A DNA stretch of 64,000 nt from Bradyrhizobium sp. Lineage in GTDB: Bacteria; Pseudomonadota; Alphaproteobacteria; Rhizobiales; Xanthobacteraceae. Both the position numbers and the translations under genes were made by a program. This document shows positions 35,835-44,688 of the stretch, in pieces. The stretch's first letter is position 1. The number at the start of each line of letters is the position of its first letter. Where the stretch lies: the NCBI RefSeq assembly GCF_027307225.1, contig NZ_DAHUXJ010000106.1, positions 53,499 through 117,498 on the forward strand. Reading direction: 5' to 3'. The notes below the pieces were generated by a model, which did no database searches, was not told the DNA's origin, and was given only the letters and a program-made list of their open reading frames with translations.

Positions 35835-36754
35835 GGTCTCCCGTCACAGGCATTCTGGTTCTGCTGTTCGTCTTGCTCCTGGCCATCATCGGTTACAGTT
35901 CGGTTTTCACCGTGCAGCAGACCGAGCAGGCTCTCGTGGTCCGCTTCGGCAAGCCCGTCCAGGTCGTCACCGATGCCGGCCTGCATTTCAAGGTGCCGTT
36001 CACCGACACCGTTATCCCGATCGACAAGCGCATCCTCGATCTGGAGAATCCCGCGCAGGAAGTGATCGCTTCCGATCAGAAGCGGCTCGTGGTCGACGCC
36101 TTTGCGCGCTATCGCATCAAGGACGCGCTGCAATTCTACCAGAGCGTCGGCAGCATTCAGGCCGCCAATCTTCAGCTCACGACGCTGTTGAACTCGGCCT
36201 TGCGCCGCGTGCTCGGCGAAGTCACGCTGATCCAGGTGGTGCGCGACCAGCGCGAAGCCTTGATGGGACGAATTCGCGATCAGCTTGACCACGAAGCCGG
36301 CAACTACGGCATTCAGGTTGTCGACGTGCGGATTCGCCGCGCCGACCTGCCTGACCAGAACAGCCAGGCGGTCTATCAGCGCATGAAGACCGAACGGCAG
36401 CGTGAGGCAGCCGAGTTCCGCGCCCAGGGCAATCAGAAGGCGCAGGAAATCAAGTCGAACGCCGACCGTGAAGCGACCGTGATCGTTGCCGAGGCCAATT
36501 CGAAGGCCGAGCAAATCCGCGGTGAAGGCGATGCCGAGCGCAACCGGCTGTTTGCCGAGGCTTATGGCAAGGATCCGGATTTCTTCGCGTTCTATCGTTC
36601 GATGACGGCCTATGAAACGGCCCTCAAGGGCAACGATACGCGGCTCCTGTTGCGGCCGGATTCGGATTTCTTCAGGTTCTTCGGAGGTGCCAGCGGCAAG
36701 CCGCCAGCACCTGCCGCGGCGCCAGCCGCAGCGGCGGCGCCAGCCAAGCCATGA
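35831..36754 (+). CDS. hflC: FtsH protease modulator HflC
   Basis: Partner of HflK, 307 residues. N-terminal anchor (ILVLLFVLLLAIIGYSSVF), SPFH domain (VQQTEQALVVRFGKPVQVVTDAGLHFKVPF), then the coiled coil (KTERQREAAEFRAQGNQKAQEIKSNADREATVI). It ends in an Ala/Pro tail. The ATG overlaps the hflK stop, which fits the fixed HflK:HflC ratio. Confidence 0.96.
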   Translation: MRSPVTGILVLLFVLLLAIIGYSSVFTVQQTEQALVVRFGKPVQVVTDAGLHFKVPFTDTVIPIDKRILDLENPAQEVIASDQKRLVVDAFARYRIKDALQFYQSVGSIQAANLQLTTLLNSALRRVLGEVTLIQVVRDQREALMGRIRDQLDHEAGNYGIQVVDVRIRRADLPDQNSQAVYQRMKTERQREAAEFRAQGNQKAQEIKSNADREATVIVAEANSKAEQIRGEGDAERNRLFAEAYGKDPDFFAFYRSMTAYETALKGNDTRLLLRPDSDFFRFFGGASGKPPAPAAAPAAAAAPAKP

Positions 36755-36822
36755 CCGTGAGGCCGAAGCGCCAAACCGCTTCGGCCATGCCAGAACAAGT
36801 CCAAGCGGGAGGCTCCTGTCCG

Positions 36823-37023
36823 ATGAGGTCCATAGCGTTCTCTGACTTCCTCGTCGGCGTCGGAATCCTGCTTGTCATCGAAGGCCTGATGTTCGCGGCC
36901 GCTCCCGTTTGGCTCAAGCGGGCGATGAAAAGCGCGCTGGAGACACCCGATCATATTCTCAGGGCGGTCGGTATCGGCTCGGCGGTCGTGGGCTTGATCG
37001 TGATCTGGCTGATCCGCCGCTAA
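36823..37023 (+). CDS. DUF2065 small membrane protein
   Basis: A 66-residue protein with two membrane helices (FLVGVGILLVIEGLMFAA and VGIGSAVVGLIVIWLI). DUF2065 proteins are found between hflC and degP in many proteobacteria; their role is unknown but the position suggests membrane protein quality control. ATG at 36823 follows GGGAGG. A longer form from 36751 overlaps the hflC stop and is possible. Confidence 0.85.
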   Translation: MRSIAFSDFLVGVGILLVIEGLMFAAAPVWLKRAMKSALETPDHILRAVGIGSAVVGLIVIWLIRR

Positions 37024-37116
37024 CATATGTCATTCCGGGATGGTTCGTGAGCGACGTCCGGTTTTCGCCGAAATCGGAGGTTCAAATGCTTGCGCGCTCA
37101 CCCCTTCGGGCGCACT

Positions 37117-37447
37117 CTAGTGCTCCGATTCCGAAGTTCGTCTCATATTGTGGCTCCACGTTTACGAACTTCGGAATCGAAGGAGCACTAGCCAACTATA
37201 TGATTCTAGTGCGGTTTAGAATTTGAAGTTCCTATGACGAGGTTACCGCGAAACTGATAGGAACTTCAAATTCACCGCACTAGTGGAGTGGATTTGACAT
37301 TCGCTACCCGTCTGGCCGCGAGTTCGAGAAGCGAATGTCAAATCCCAAACTCCACTAGAAACCTATATTTGTCAGTGGTCCTTCTAATTCTATCATTCGC
37401 AAAAGCGGCTGCTGAGAAGGGACGCGAATGATAGAATTGGACCACTG
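37117..37447 (+). repeat. Tandem twin-hairpin array, copies 6 and 7 (A+B, D+C)
   Basis: Four hairpins in a row. A: CTAGTGCTCC/GGAGCACTAG (37117-37191). B: CTAGTGCGGT/ACCGCACTAG (37206-37283). D: CTAGTGGAGT/ACTCCACTAG (37280-37358). C: CAGTGGTCC/GGACCACTG (37373-37447) with inner AATTCTATCATTCGC. B and D share the four bases CTAG at 37280-37283. The array fills most of the 613-base gap between DUF2065 and degP; 37448-37636 shows no gene. A CATTCCGGGA fragment is at 37028. Confidence 0.92.
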
Positions 37448-37636
37448 CTGCCCGCCTTTCCGGGTTCGTGCTCGATCGCGGCAGCCGGTTTCACGAACTT
37501 GGGAAAGCCACAGGCGCCGACAAGATTGTAGTTCTGGCGCCGCCTTGAAGTCCCTGGATGAAATCCGCGGTGCAGGAACTTCAGGCCGGCGGCATGAGGC
37601 CGCCGAACTTTGCTCCTTCGACGAGAGAGAACCGAT

Positions 37637-39136
37637 ATGACCGTAACGACCAAAGCCTTTCGTCATGGCCTGCGCCCCGTGCTGGCGGCGGCCTGCCTCG
37701 GGGCGATGACCCTGCTGATCCCATCGGCGCCGGCCATGGCGAGGGGGCCCGACGGGATTGCAGATGTTGCCGAGAAAGTGATCGATGCGGTGGTCAACAT
37801 CTCGACCTCGCAAACCGTCGAGGCCAAGGGCGGTCCCGGCGAAGGCCGGGGCGCGATGCCGCAACTGCCGCCGGGCTCGCCGTTCGAGGAGTTCTTCGAC
37901 GACTTCTTCAAGAACCACCGCGGCGGAAAGGGCGGCGGCGACTTGCAGCCGCACAAGACCACCTCGCTCGGATCCGGCTTCATCATCGACACGTCAGGCA
38001 TTGTCGTGACCAACAATCACGTCATTGCGGACGCCGATGAGATCAACGTGATCCTGAACGACGGGACCAAGATCAAAGCCGAGATTGTCGGCGTCGACAA
38101 GCGGACGGATCTCGCGGTGCTCAAATTCAAGCCGCCGCACCCGCTGACGGCGGTGAAGTTCGGCGATTCCGACAAACTGCGTCTCGGCGAATGGGTGATC
38201 GCGATCGGCAATCCCTTCAGCCTCGGCGGCACGGTGACCGCGGGCATCGTCTCGGCGCGCAACCGCGATATCTCGAACGGTCCCTACGAGAACTACATCC
38301 AGACCGACGCCGCCATCAATCGCGGCAATTCGGGCGGGCCGCTGTTCAATCTCGACGGCGAGGTGATCGGCGTCAACACGCTGATCATCTCGCCGACCGG
38401 TGGCTCGATCGGCATCGGCTTTGCGGTGCCATCCAAGACCGTAGCGGGCGTGGTCGACCAGCTCCGCCAGTTCGGCGAATTGCGCCGCGGCTGGCTTGGC
38501 GTGCGCATCCAGCAGGTGACCGACGAGATCGCCGAAAGCCTCAGCATCAAGCCCGCGCGCGGTGCGCTGATCGCCGGCATCGACGACAAGGGCCCGGCGA
38601 AGCCCGCCGGTATCGAGCCGGGCGACGTGATCGTCACCTTCGACGGCCACGACATCAAGGACCCGAAGGATCTGTCGCGCATCGTCGCCGACACCGCGGT
38701 CGGCAAGGAAGTCGACGTCGTCATTATCCGTAAAGGCGCAGAGCAGACCAGGCGGGTGACGCTCGGCCGCCTGGAAGACAACGACAAGCCGCAGCCGGCT
38801 GCCGCGAAGTCGGCGCCGGAGCCGGAAAAGCTGGTGACGCAAAAGGCGCTCGGGCTCGACCTGGCCAATCTGAGCAAGGACCTGCGCAGCCGCTACAAGA
38901 TCAAGGACAGCGTCAAGGGCGTGCTCATCACCGGCGTCGACAATGCCTCCGACGCCGCCGACAAGCGGCTCTCGGCCGGCGACGTGATTGTCGAAGTCGC
39001 GCAGGAGGCGGTGGCCAACGCCGCCGATATCAAGAAGCGCATCGATCAGATGAAGAAGGATGGCAAGAAATCCGTGCTGCTTCTGGTCTCGAACGCCAGC
39101 GGCGAATTGCGCTTCGTCGCGCTCGCCGTGCAGTAG
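37637..39136 (+). CDS. degP: Do-family serine protease
   Basis: A periplasmic HtrA/Deg protease-chaperone, 499 residues. Signal peptide ends near SAPAMA. The protease triad is His128 (NNHVI), Asp158 (KRTDLAV) and Ser232 (GNSGGPL). Two PDZ domains follow (about 270-370 and 400-495). An acidic Gly-rich Q-linker-like loop (PFEEFFDDFFKNHRGGKGG) is in the usual LA-loop place. It degrades misfolded envelope proteins. It follows hflKC-DUF2065, a conserved order, but here a 331-base repeat array separates it from them. Confidence 0.95.
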   Translation: MTVTTKAFRHGLRPVLAAACLGAMTLLIPSAPAMARGPDGIADVAEKVIDAVVNISTSQTVEAKGGPGEGRGAMPQLPPGSPFEEFFDDFFKNHRGGKGGGDLQPHKTTSLGSGFIIDTSGIVVTNNHVIADADEINVILNDGTKIKAEIVGVDKRTDLAVLKFKPPHPLTAVKFGDSDKLRLGEWVIAIGNPFSLGGTVTAGIVSARNRDISNGPYENYIQTDAAINRGNSGGPLFNLDGEVIGVNTLIISPTGGSIGIGFAVPSKTVAGVVDQLRQFGELRRGWLGVRIQQVTDEIAESLSIKPARGALIAGIDDKGPAKPAGIEPGDVIVTFDGHDIKDPKDLSRIVADTAVGKEVDVVIIRKGAEQTRRVTLGRLEDNDKPQPAAAKSAPEPEKLVTQKALGLDLANLSKDLRSRYKIKDSVKGVLITGVDNASDAADKRLSAGDVIVEVAQEAVANAADIKKRIDQMKKDGKKSVLLLVSNASGELRFVALAVQ

Positions 39137-39148
39137 CCTTTTTCTTAT

Positions 39149-39329
39149 CCCTACCCCGCGGAACGCGTGGGGAGGGTGGCATATCGCGAGCGTTGGCGCG
39201 ATATGCCGGGTGCGGGTGTCTTAACGACGGCGGCCCCACCCGACCTCGCTGCGCTCGGCCACCTCGAGAGCGAGCTTCGCTCGCCTCGGACCCCACTACT
39301 CGCTACGCTCGTGGAGGAGGGATCAAGAA
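39149..39329. repeat. GC-rich palindromic repeat
   Basis: ACCCCGCGGAACGCGTGGGG starts it, then ATATCGCG...CGCGATAT arms enclose AGCGTTGG; the right part reads CTCGCTGCGCTCGG. It lies between the convergent degP and serB genes and probably marks both transcript ends. Confidence 0.65.
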
Positions 39330-40226
39330 TCACGCCCCGACAAACTCCTCGCGCGTAAAACCCTGCGCGTAGAGAAGAGCGCTGAGATCGCCGTGGTCGA
39401 TGCGCACTGCTGCTGCTGCCGCAACCGCCGGCTTGGCGTGGAAGGCGACGCCGAGCCCGGCCTCGCCGATCATGCCGAGATCGTTGGCGCCGTCGCCCGC
39501 CACGAGCGTGTCGATGTTGTCGAGGTCGAACCCTTCGCGCAGTTCGAGGAGCGTGGCGAGCTTGGCATCGCGTCCGATGATGGGCTCCCTGACCTCGCCG
39601 GTCAGCTTGCCGTCGCGCACGATCAACTCGTTGGCGCGGTTTTCCTGGAAGCCGATTTTCCTGGCGATCGCCTGCGTGAACAGCGTGAAGCCGCCCGAGA
39701 TGAGGCAGGTATAGGCGCCATGCGCGCGCATGGTCGCGACCAGCTCGCGGCCGCCCGGCGTAAGTGTGATGCGCTCGGCGATCACCTTGTCGACGACGTC
39801 GACCGATAGGCCCTTGAGCAGCGCCACGCGCTCGCGCAGCGCGGGCTCGAAGGCGATCTCGCCGCGCATGGCGCGTTCGGTGATGGCGGCGACGTGAGCC
39901 TTCAACCCGACGAAGTCGGCGAGTTCGTCGATGCATTCCTGCCCGATCATGGTGGAGTCCATGTCGGCGAGAAAAAGCTTCTTGCGCCGCCCAAGCACAG
40001 GCTGCACGACGATGTCGATCGGCAGATCGTCGCGCGCCTCGCGCAGGCGCTGGGTGATGGCGGCCATGTCCTCGCGGCCGTCGCCAAAGGGAATGTCGGC
40101 GGCGACCTCGTCGAACAGCCATCGCGGCGTGCCGGCAGCGGGCAGAAGGGCGCGCGCGCCGTCGAGCACCGTGCTATCGACAGCGGGATTGGCCGGGTGG
40201 CAGATCAGCGTGGCGACAAGGGACAT
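39330..40226 (-). CDS. serB: Phosphoserine phosphatase
   Basis: Last step of serine synthesis; 298 residues. HAD motif I is [11 protein letters not shown] with Asp88 (nucleophile) and Asp90, followed by ECIDELAD; motif II is ISGGFTLFT, and motif III/IV is [12 protein letters not shown]. The N-terminal 80 residues are an ACT-like regulatory region as in other SerB proteins. Its ATG overlaps the miaA ATG on the other strand by two bases. Confidence 0.95.
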   Translation of the reverse strand: MSLVATLICHPANPAVDSTVLDGARALLPAAGTPRWLFDEVAADIPFGDGREDMAAITQRLREARDDLPIDIVVQPVLGRRKKLFLADMDSTMIGQECIDELADFVGLKAHVAAITERAMRGEIAFEPALRERVALLKGLSVDVVDKVIAERITLTPGGRELVATMRAHGAYTCLISGGFTLFTQAIARKIGFQENRANELIVRDGKLTGEVREPIIGRDAKLATLLELREGFDLDNIDTLVAGDGANDLGMIGEAGLGVAFHAKPAVAAAAAVRIDHGDLSALLYAQGFTREEFVGA

Positions 40227-41154
40227 GAATTCGCAAGCCTGCGACAATACTGCCGTGCTTATCGCAGGGCCGACCGCCAGCGGCAAGTCGGCACTGGCGC
40301 TTGCGCTCGCCCGCAAAGCCGGCGGCATGGTGATCAATACGGATTCCATGCAGGTCTATCGCGACCTGCGTGTGCTTACCGCGCGCCCCTCGGCGGACGA
40401 GGAGGCCGAGGTTCCACATCGGCTCTACGGCCATGTCGATGCCGCGGTGAATTTTTCCGCCGGCAGCTGGGTGAGCGATGCGGCCAAAGTGCTTGGCGAA
40501 GCGCGCGCGCACAACCGCCTTCCGATCTTTGTTGGCGGTTCCGGTCTTTATTTCAAGGCGCTGACACGGGGCCTGTCGGCGGTTCCGCCGATCCCATCAG
40601 AAGTGCGCGAGGCCGTGCGCGCGCGCCTCGAACGCGATGGCGTCGAGGCGCTGCATGCGGAGCTTGCGCGTTGCGATCAATCTTACGCGGAACGGCTCAA
40701 GCCGCGCGACCGCACGCGTATCGCACGCGCGCTGGAAGTGATCGAGGCGACCGGGCGCTCACTCATGGACTGGCACCGCGAGGGCCTGCCGCCGCTATTG
40801 CCCCCGGGCTCGTTCCGGGCGCTGTTTCTCGCGCCCGACCGCGATGCGCTCTACGCGCGCATCGATGCGCGGTTCGAGACGATGCTTGAAGCAGGCGCGC
40901 TGGAGGAGGTCGCCCAGTTCGCGGCGCGCAGGCTCGATCCGCTGTTGCCGGCGATGAAGGCGCATGGCGTGCCGGCGCTGATCCGTCACCTCGAAGGTGA
41001 AATCACCCGCGAAGAAGCCAGCGAAATCGGCCGCGCCGACACGCGCCGTTACGCCAAGCGGCAGTTCACCTGGTTTCGGCACCAACTGCCGGAATTCGAA
41101 TGGGTCGCACCGGAGGCGGCGGGGGCGTGGGTGGGGGCGAAACTCGGTTCATAG
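40225..41154 (+). CDS. miaA: tRNA dimethylallyltransferase
   Basis: Adds dimethylallyl to A37 of UNN-reading tRNAs; 309 residues. P-loop [12 protein letters not shown], then [32 protein letters not shown] and the C-terminal [19 protein letters not shown] at 40225 is placed so that the P-loop is at the normal distance. It diverges from serB with no intergenic space. A GC hairpin with no T run follows at about 41162-41190. Confidence 0.96.
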   Translation: MNSQACDNTAVLIAGPTASGKSALALALARKAGGMVINTDSMQVYRDLRVLTARPSADEEAEVPHRLYGHVDAAVNFSAGSWVSDAAKVLGEARAHNRLPIFVGGSGLYFKALTRGLSAVPPIPSEVREAVRARLERDGVEALHAELARCDQSYAERLKPRDRTRIARALEVIEATGRSLMDWHREGLPPLLPPGSFRALFLAPDRDALYARIDARFETMLEAGALEEVAQFAARRLDPLLPAMKAHGVPALIRHLEGEITREEASEIGRADTRRYAKRQFTWFRHQLPEFEWVAPEAAGAWVGAKLGS

Positions 41155-41308
41155 CCGTTTCTCGTCGTCCCTGCGGTGCGCGGGGACGACAACAGGCGTG
41201 TGCGGTGTCCGCTCTCGCGCTTTTTCCGCGATTGCAGCATTTTCACCCTCGCCGAATGGCGGGAAGCCGGTTACAGTTGCAATTGAAGCGCGATAGGCCG
41301 CCAGCCGC

Positions 41309-41336
41309 TTGACTTTCGCTGCCCGACCGGTATGTT
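41309..41336 (+). promoter_or_regulatory. Probable sigma-70 promoter of the ilv operon
   Basis: TTGACT (41309-41314), a 16-base spacer and TATGTT (41331-41336). It lies 31 bases before the leader-peptide start codon, a distance normal for attenuator leaders. Confidence 0.6.
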
Positions 41337-41367
41337 CGCGCAACCTTTGGGAAGTATCAGCGGTTCT

Positions 41368-41433
41368 ATGCGCAACATTATTACCAAACTCCTTATTGCC
41401 GTAGTACCCAGGCGCATCGCCGGGGATGGCTAG
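41368..41433 (+). CDS. Branched-chain amino-acid leader peptide (attenuator)
   Basis: A 21-residue peptide (MRNIITKLLIAVVPRRIAGDG minus its last residue pair is the diagnostic part) with consecutive Ile-Ile, Leu-Leu-Ile and Val-Val codons and TAG stop. It lies between a promoter and a terminator ahead of ilvB, the classical arrangement for transcription attenuation by Ile/Leu/Val-tRNA charging. A GGGAAG binding site is at 41349-41354. Too short for routine annotation. The regulatory role is inference from layout. Confidence 0.8.
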   Translation: MRNIITKLLIAVVPRRIAGDG

Positions 41434-41486
41434 ATGCCATCCAAATTCGGACGATGCGCCAGGGCCCTCTTCGGGTCCTTTTTTAT
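41411..41486 (+). terminator. Attenuator stem and terminator before ilvB
   Basis: GGCGCATCG (41411-41419, inside the leader codons) pairs perfectly with CGATGCGCC (41452-41460), enclosing a second hairpin GGATGGC/GCCATCC. Directly after it AGGGCCC/GGGTCCT (41461-41479) forms a terminator with a T run. Translation through the leader would open the first stem, so the two states depend on where the ribosome stalls. Confidence 0.75.
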
Positions 41487-41555
41487 TTCCCAGACCACCT
41501 CAACAAGAACATCGCGCCAGCAACGGCGCCTCCGGAGCCAGCCAAGGAATACGTC

Positions 41556-43331
41556 ATGACTGACAAGAGCCACGATCCGAACCAGATGACCGGCGCCGCC
41601 ATGATCGTGCGCGCGCTCATCGATCACGGCGTGCAGCACCTCTTCGGCTATCCCGGCGGCGCGGTGCTTCCGATCTATGACGAGATTTTCCAGCAGAGCG
41701 AGGTCGAGCACATTCTGGTGCGCCATGAGCAGGGCGCCGGCCACGCGGCGGAAGGCTATGCGCGCTCGACCGGCAAGCCGGGCGTCGTGCTGGTGACCTC
41801 GGGGCCGGGCGCCACCAACATGGTGACCGCGCTCACCGACGCGCTGATGGATTCGATCCCGCTGGTCTGCATCACCGGGCAGGTTCCTACTCACTTGATC
41901 GGCAACGACGCGTTCCAGGAATGCGACACCGTCGGCATCACGCGGCCCTGTACCAAGCACAACTGGCTGGTGCGCAACGTCAACGATCTCGCCAAGGTGC
42001 TGCATGAGGCGTTCTATGTCGCGACCACCGGCCGTCCCGGTCCGGTCGTCGTCGACGTGCCCAAGGACGTGCAGTTTGCGACCGGCACCTATCATCCGCC
42101 GCGCAAGTCGGACGTGCACATCTCCTACGCACCGCGCGTCAAAGGCGACGCGACGCAGATCCGCAAGGCGGTGGCGCTGCTCGCCGGCGCAAAAAGGCCG
42201 GTGATCTATTCCGGCGGCGGCGTCATCAATGCCGGCCGCGAAGCCTCGAAGCTGCTGCGTGAACTGGTCGAGGTCACGGGCATTCCGATCACCTCGACCC
42301 TGATGGGGTTAGGGGCCTATCCGGCGTCGGGCAAGAACTGGCTCGGCATGCTCGGCATGCACGGCACGTACGAGGCCAATATGGCGATGCATGATTGCGA
42401 CGTCATGCTGTGCGTCGGCGCGCGCTTCGACGACCGCATCACCGGGCGCACGGATGCGTTCTCGCCGGGATCGAAGAAGATCCATATCGATATCGACCCG
42501 TCGTCGATCAACAAGAACATCCGCGTCGATGTGCCGATCATTGGCGATGCCGCCAACGTGCTCGGCGATCTGCTGCAGGTGTTCAAGGCGGAAGCAAAGA
42601 AGCCGGATATCAAGGCCTGGTGGGCGGGAATCGCGAAATGGCGCGCGCGCAATTCGCTGTCCTACAAGAAGAACAACGATGTCATCCTGCCGCAATTCGC
42701 GATCCAGAAGCTGTTCGAAGCGACGCGCGGCAAGGATACCTACATCACCACCGAAGTCGGCCAGCACCAGATGTGGGCGGCGCAGTTCTTCGGTTTCGAG
42801 GAGCCGCATCGCTGGATGACATCGGGCGGTCTCGGCACCATGGGCTATGGCCTGCCGGCGGCGATCGGCGTCCAGGTGGCGCATCCCGACAGCCTCGTCA
42901 TCGACATCGCGGGCGATGCCTCGGTGCAGATGACGATTCAGGAAATGTCGACGGCGGTGCAGTACGAGTTGCCGATCAAGATCTTCATCCTGAACAACCA
43001 GTATATGGGCATGGTGCGGCAGTGGCAGCAATTGCTCCATGGCAACCGCCTGTCGCATTCCTACTCGGAGGCGTTGCCGGATTTCGTCAAGCTCGCCGAT
43101 GCCTACGGCTGTGTCGGTTTCCAGGCGACCAAGCCCGGCGATCTCGACGGCGCGATCAAGGAGATGATCAAGATCAAGCGGCCGGTGCTGTTCGATTGCC
43201 GGGTCGCGGCGCTGGAAAACTGCTTCCCGATGATTCCGTCCGGCAAGGCGCACAACGAAATGCTGTTGCCGGCGGAAGCCAATGACGAAGCAACCGCGGA
43301 GGCCTTTGCGAGCGGCAAGGCGCTGGTGTGA
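41556..43331 (+). CDS. ilvB: Acetolactate synthase large subunit
   Basis: Condenses pyruvate with pyruvate or 2-oxobutyrate for valine, leucine and isoleucine; 591 residues. The catalytic Glu58 is in VRHEQGAGHAAEGYAR. The thiamine diphosphate motif is GDASVQMTIQEMSTAVQYELPIKIFILNN, and the FAD region is GARFDDRITG. ATG at 41556 follows AAGGA. Expression is probably set by the upstream attenuator. A palindromic repeat and a threonine dehydratase separate it from its small subunit. Confidence 0.97.
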   Translation: MTDKSHDPNQMTGAAMIVRALIDHGVQHLFGYPGGAVLPIYDEIFQQSEVEHILVRHEQGAGHAAEGYARSTGKPGVVLVTSGPGATNMVTALTDALMDSIPLVCITGQVPTHLIGNDAFQECDTVGITRPCTKHNWLVRNVNDLAKVLHEAFYVATTGRPGPVVVDVPKDVQFATGTYHPPRKSDVHISYAPRVKGDATQIRKAVALLAGAKRPVIYSGGGVINAGREASKLLRELVEVTGIPITSTLMGLGAYPASGKNWLGMLGMHGTYEANMAMHDCDVMLCVGARFDDRITGRTDAFSPGSKKIHIDIDPSSINKNIRVDVPIIGDAANVLGDLLQVFKAEAKKPDIKAWWAGIAKWRARNSLSYKKNNDVILPQFAIQKLFEATRGKDTYITTEVGQHQMWAAQFFGFEEPHRWMTSGGLGTMGYGLPAAIGVQVAHPDSLVIDIAGDASVQMTIQEMSTAVQYELPIKIFILNNQYMGMVRQWQQLLHGNRLSHSYSEALPDFVKLADAYGCVGFQATKPGDLDGAIKEMIKIKRPVLFDCRVAALENCFPMIPSGKAHNEMLLPAEANDEATAEAFASGKALV

Positions 43332-43363
43332 TGATGAGACACCTGCAGCACAGTTCCTCTTTT

Positions 43364-43489
43364 CACCTCGCCCCGCTTGCGGGGAGAGGTCGCGCTGAAA
43401 GCGCGGGTGAGGGGGACTGTCCAATTTCCGAGCTTTCAGAAAAGGCCCCTCACCCCAACCCTCTCCCCGTAAGTACGGGGAGAGGGAGC
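43364..43489. repeat. Palindromic repeat pair between ilvB and dehydratase gene
   Basis: CACCTCGCCCCGC/GCGGGGAGAGGT makes the first hairpin and CCCTCTCCCCG/CGGGGAGAGGG the second, with GGGTGAGGGG and CCCCTCACCC between them able to pair. Near-copies are at 44531 and 45969. Confidence 0.85.
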
Positions 43490-43520
43490 AGATTGTGCGT
43501 GCGGGCGGGAGACTATTTCC

Positions 43521-44504
43521 ATGTTTAACCTCGATCAACTCGAGCGCGCGCAAGCGACCGTCCATGCGGCAATGCCGCCGACACCGGCGCATGCGTGGCC
43601 GCTACTCGCCGCGCGGCTCGGCACGGGCGTCGTGGTCAAGCATGAGAACCACACGCCGATCGGCGCCTTCAAGGTGCGCGGCGGTCTCGTCTATGTCGAT
43701 CGGCTGAAGCGCGAGCAGCCGCAAACGGCGGGCATCATCTCGGCGACGCGGGGCAACCACGGCCAGAGCCTCGCTTTTGCGGCCGCTCGCAACAAGCTGC
43801 CGCTGACGATCTATGTGCCACACGGCAATTCGACCGAGAAGAATCGTGCGATGAGGGCGTTCGGCGCCAACCTCGTCGAATACGGCGCCGACTTCCAGGA
43901 ATCGCGTGAAGAGGCCGAGCGGCATGCCAAACGAGAAGGGCTGCATATCGTGCCGTCCTTTCATCGCGACCTCGTGCTCGGAGTTTCGACCTACGCGCTC
44001 GAACTGTTCCGCGCGGCAGGCGATCTTGACGTGCTCTATGTGCCGATCGGGCAGGGCTCGGGCATCTGCGGCTGCATCCTGGCGCGCGATCTGCTCGGGC
44101 TGAAGACCGAGATCGTCGGCGTGCAGTCGACGGAAGCGCCGTCCTATGCGCTGTCGTTTGCGGCCGGCAAGGTCGTCAGCACCAATTCCAGCAACACCCG
44201 CGCCGACGGCATGGCGACGCGCGTTCCGGATAGCGAAGCGTTTGAAATCATCCGCAAGGGCGCCTCCCGCATCGTTCAGGTCAGCGATGATGAGATAGCG
44301 GCCGCGATCCGCGCCTACTGGACCGACACGCATAACCTTGCCGAAGGCGCGGGCGCGGCGGCGCTTGCGGCGGCGTTCCAGGAAAAGGCAAGGCTCGGCG
44401 GCAAGCGCGTCGGCCTGATCCTGAGCGGCGGCAATATCGATTTCGAGCTGTTTCGCAAATGGGTGATGGCGGATCCCGTCGTCCAGAAAGTGATGATGGC
44501 ATGA
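43521..44504 (+). CDS. Threonine dehydratase, short PLP-dependent form
   Basis: A fold-type II PLP enzyme of 327 residues; the Schiff-base Lys51 is in PIGAFKVRGG, the phosphate loop of PLP is GQGSGICG and SGGNID is near the end. It lacks the C-terminal ACT domain of feedback-controlled IlvA, so it resembles the catabolic TdcB-type or serine/threonine dehydratases. Set between ilvB and ilvN, it could supply 2-oxobutyrate to the synthase; that link is inference. Confidence 0.88.
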   Translation: MFNLDQLERAQATVHAAMPPTPAHAWPLLAARLGTGVVVKHENHTPIGAFKVRGGLVYVDRLKREQPQTAGIISATRGNHGQSLAFAAARNKLPLTIYVPHGNSTEKNRAMRAFGANLVEYGADFQESREEAERHAKREGLHIVPSFHRDLVLGVSTYALELFRAAGDLDVLYVPIGQGSGICGCILARDLLGLKTEIVGVQSTEAPSYALSFAAGKVVSTNSSNTRADGMATRVPDSEAFEIIRKGASRIVQVSDDEIAAAIRAYWTDTHNLAEGAGAAALAAAFQEKARLGGKRVGLILSGGNIDFELFRKWVMADPVVQKVMMA

Positions 44505-44530
44505 TGAGCGTTTGTCGCCGCTCTTTTCTT

Positions 44531-44664
44531 CACCTCGCCCCGCTCGCGGGGAGAGGTCGCAACACATCGACAGATGCGTTGCGGGTGAGGGGGAATCTCC
44601 AAGAGCCCGGTCTTTCGAGACTCCCCCTCACCCCACCCCTCTCCCCGCAGGCGGGGAGAGGGAG
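44531..44664. repeat. Palindromic repeat pair between dehydratase gene and ilvN
   Basis: Same layout as 43364-43489: CACCTCGCCCCGCTCGCGGG at the left, CCCTCTCCCCGCAGGCGGGG at the right, with complementary GGGTGAGGGG and CCCCTCACCCC in the middle. It ends just before the ilvN ribosome-binding region. Confidence 0.85.
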
Positions 44665-44688
44665 CACAACATTGCCAGGGGGACACCA

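Noticed and set aside
22239..37447. Repeated palindromes suggesting a CRISPR array
   Set aside because: Units are scattered, each is itself a hairpin with conserved loop, and there are no unique spacers or cas genes.
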